Assembly (NCBI GenBank): GCA_947585115.1 | Contig: CANPWW010000001.1 | Location: 18,544-82,543 of the forward strand | Direction of reading: 5' to 3' | From: an uncultured Monoglobus sp. | Lineage (GTDB): Bacteria > Bacillota > Clostridia > Monoglobales > Monoglobaceae | DNA length: 64,000 nt | Shown: piece by piece, positions 63,993 to 64,000 of the stretch | Position numbering within the stretch: the stretch's first letter is position 1 | How the letters are laid out: the number at the start of each line of letters is the position of its first letter | Made by a program: the position numbers and the translations under genes | Notes under the pieces: generated by a model | Seen by the model: the letters and a program-made list of their open reading frames with translations, nothing else | What the model was told of the DNA's origin: nothing | The model's database searches: none

Positions 63993-64000
63993 ATGAGAAG
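63993..64000 (+). CDS. Start of a gene cut by the window edge
   Basis: ATGAGAAG begins 9 nt after AAGGAG behind a near-consensus promoter. Only two codons are visible, so the product cannot be named. The upstream sequence hints at a transposase gene of an insertion sequence. Confidence 0.35.

Overview
The window looks like chromosome from an endospore-forming member of the Clostridia (Bacillota). Evidence is a yabP-yabQ-divIC-yabR sporulation/division block, an Asp23-FakA-RecG block, a FabK-based plsX-fab operon, a clostridial-type split glutamate synthase and three proteins with S-layer homology (SLH) domains. The genome is moderately GC-rich, with AT-rich intergenic DNA and many near-consensus TTGACA-N17-TATAAT promoters. 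No tRNA, rRNA or CRISPR array was seen.

Layout: 1-1179 is the end of a phage-like structural gene. 1237-3488 holds an AgrA/AgrC-type two-component system followed by a possible small RNA. 3506-4168 (minus) is a cyclophilin lipoprotein. 4396-9609 is a five-gene glutamate synthase operon behind a promoter with an overlapping operator-like palindrome and a leader terminator. 10102-11152 are two small accessory genes. 11427-15529 is yabP, yabQ, divIC, yabR, nfeD, a stomatin-like gene and yebC. 15628-23620 is a YhaO/YhaN-like nuclease/ATPase pair, asp23, fakA, recG and a YczE-like membrane protein. 23641-25686 (minus) is a K+/H+ antiporter and an unknown gene. 26461-41485 holds two SLH surface proteins, one of 3934 residues. 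41651-45226 is recA, recX, rimO, pgsA. 45309-53924 is plsX, fabH, fabK, fabD, fabG, acpP, fabF, rnc, an Elp3-like radical SAM gene and an sce7726-like nuclease gene. 54581-56221 is an AT-rich BspA-like leucine-rich-repeat protein behind a highly structured leader. 56439-59312 (minus) is ftsK/spoIIIE, then leuA, an SLH-anchored M13 peptidase and the probable edge of an insertion sequence.

Three themes run through the window. First, cell-surface assembly: two SLH proteins with long Pro/Glu/Ser/Thr spacers, an SLH-M13 protease and a BspA-like protein. Second, a family of composite palindromic repeats sits between genes in both orientations, in two cases supplying or abutting stop codons. Third, several leaders carry hairpins and intrinsic terminators, most notably the 113-nt near-perfect hairpin at 54391-54503 followed by a terminator directly before a ribosome binding site. 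That leader is the best candidate here for an undescribed regulatory element.
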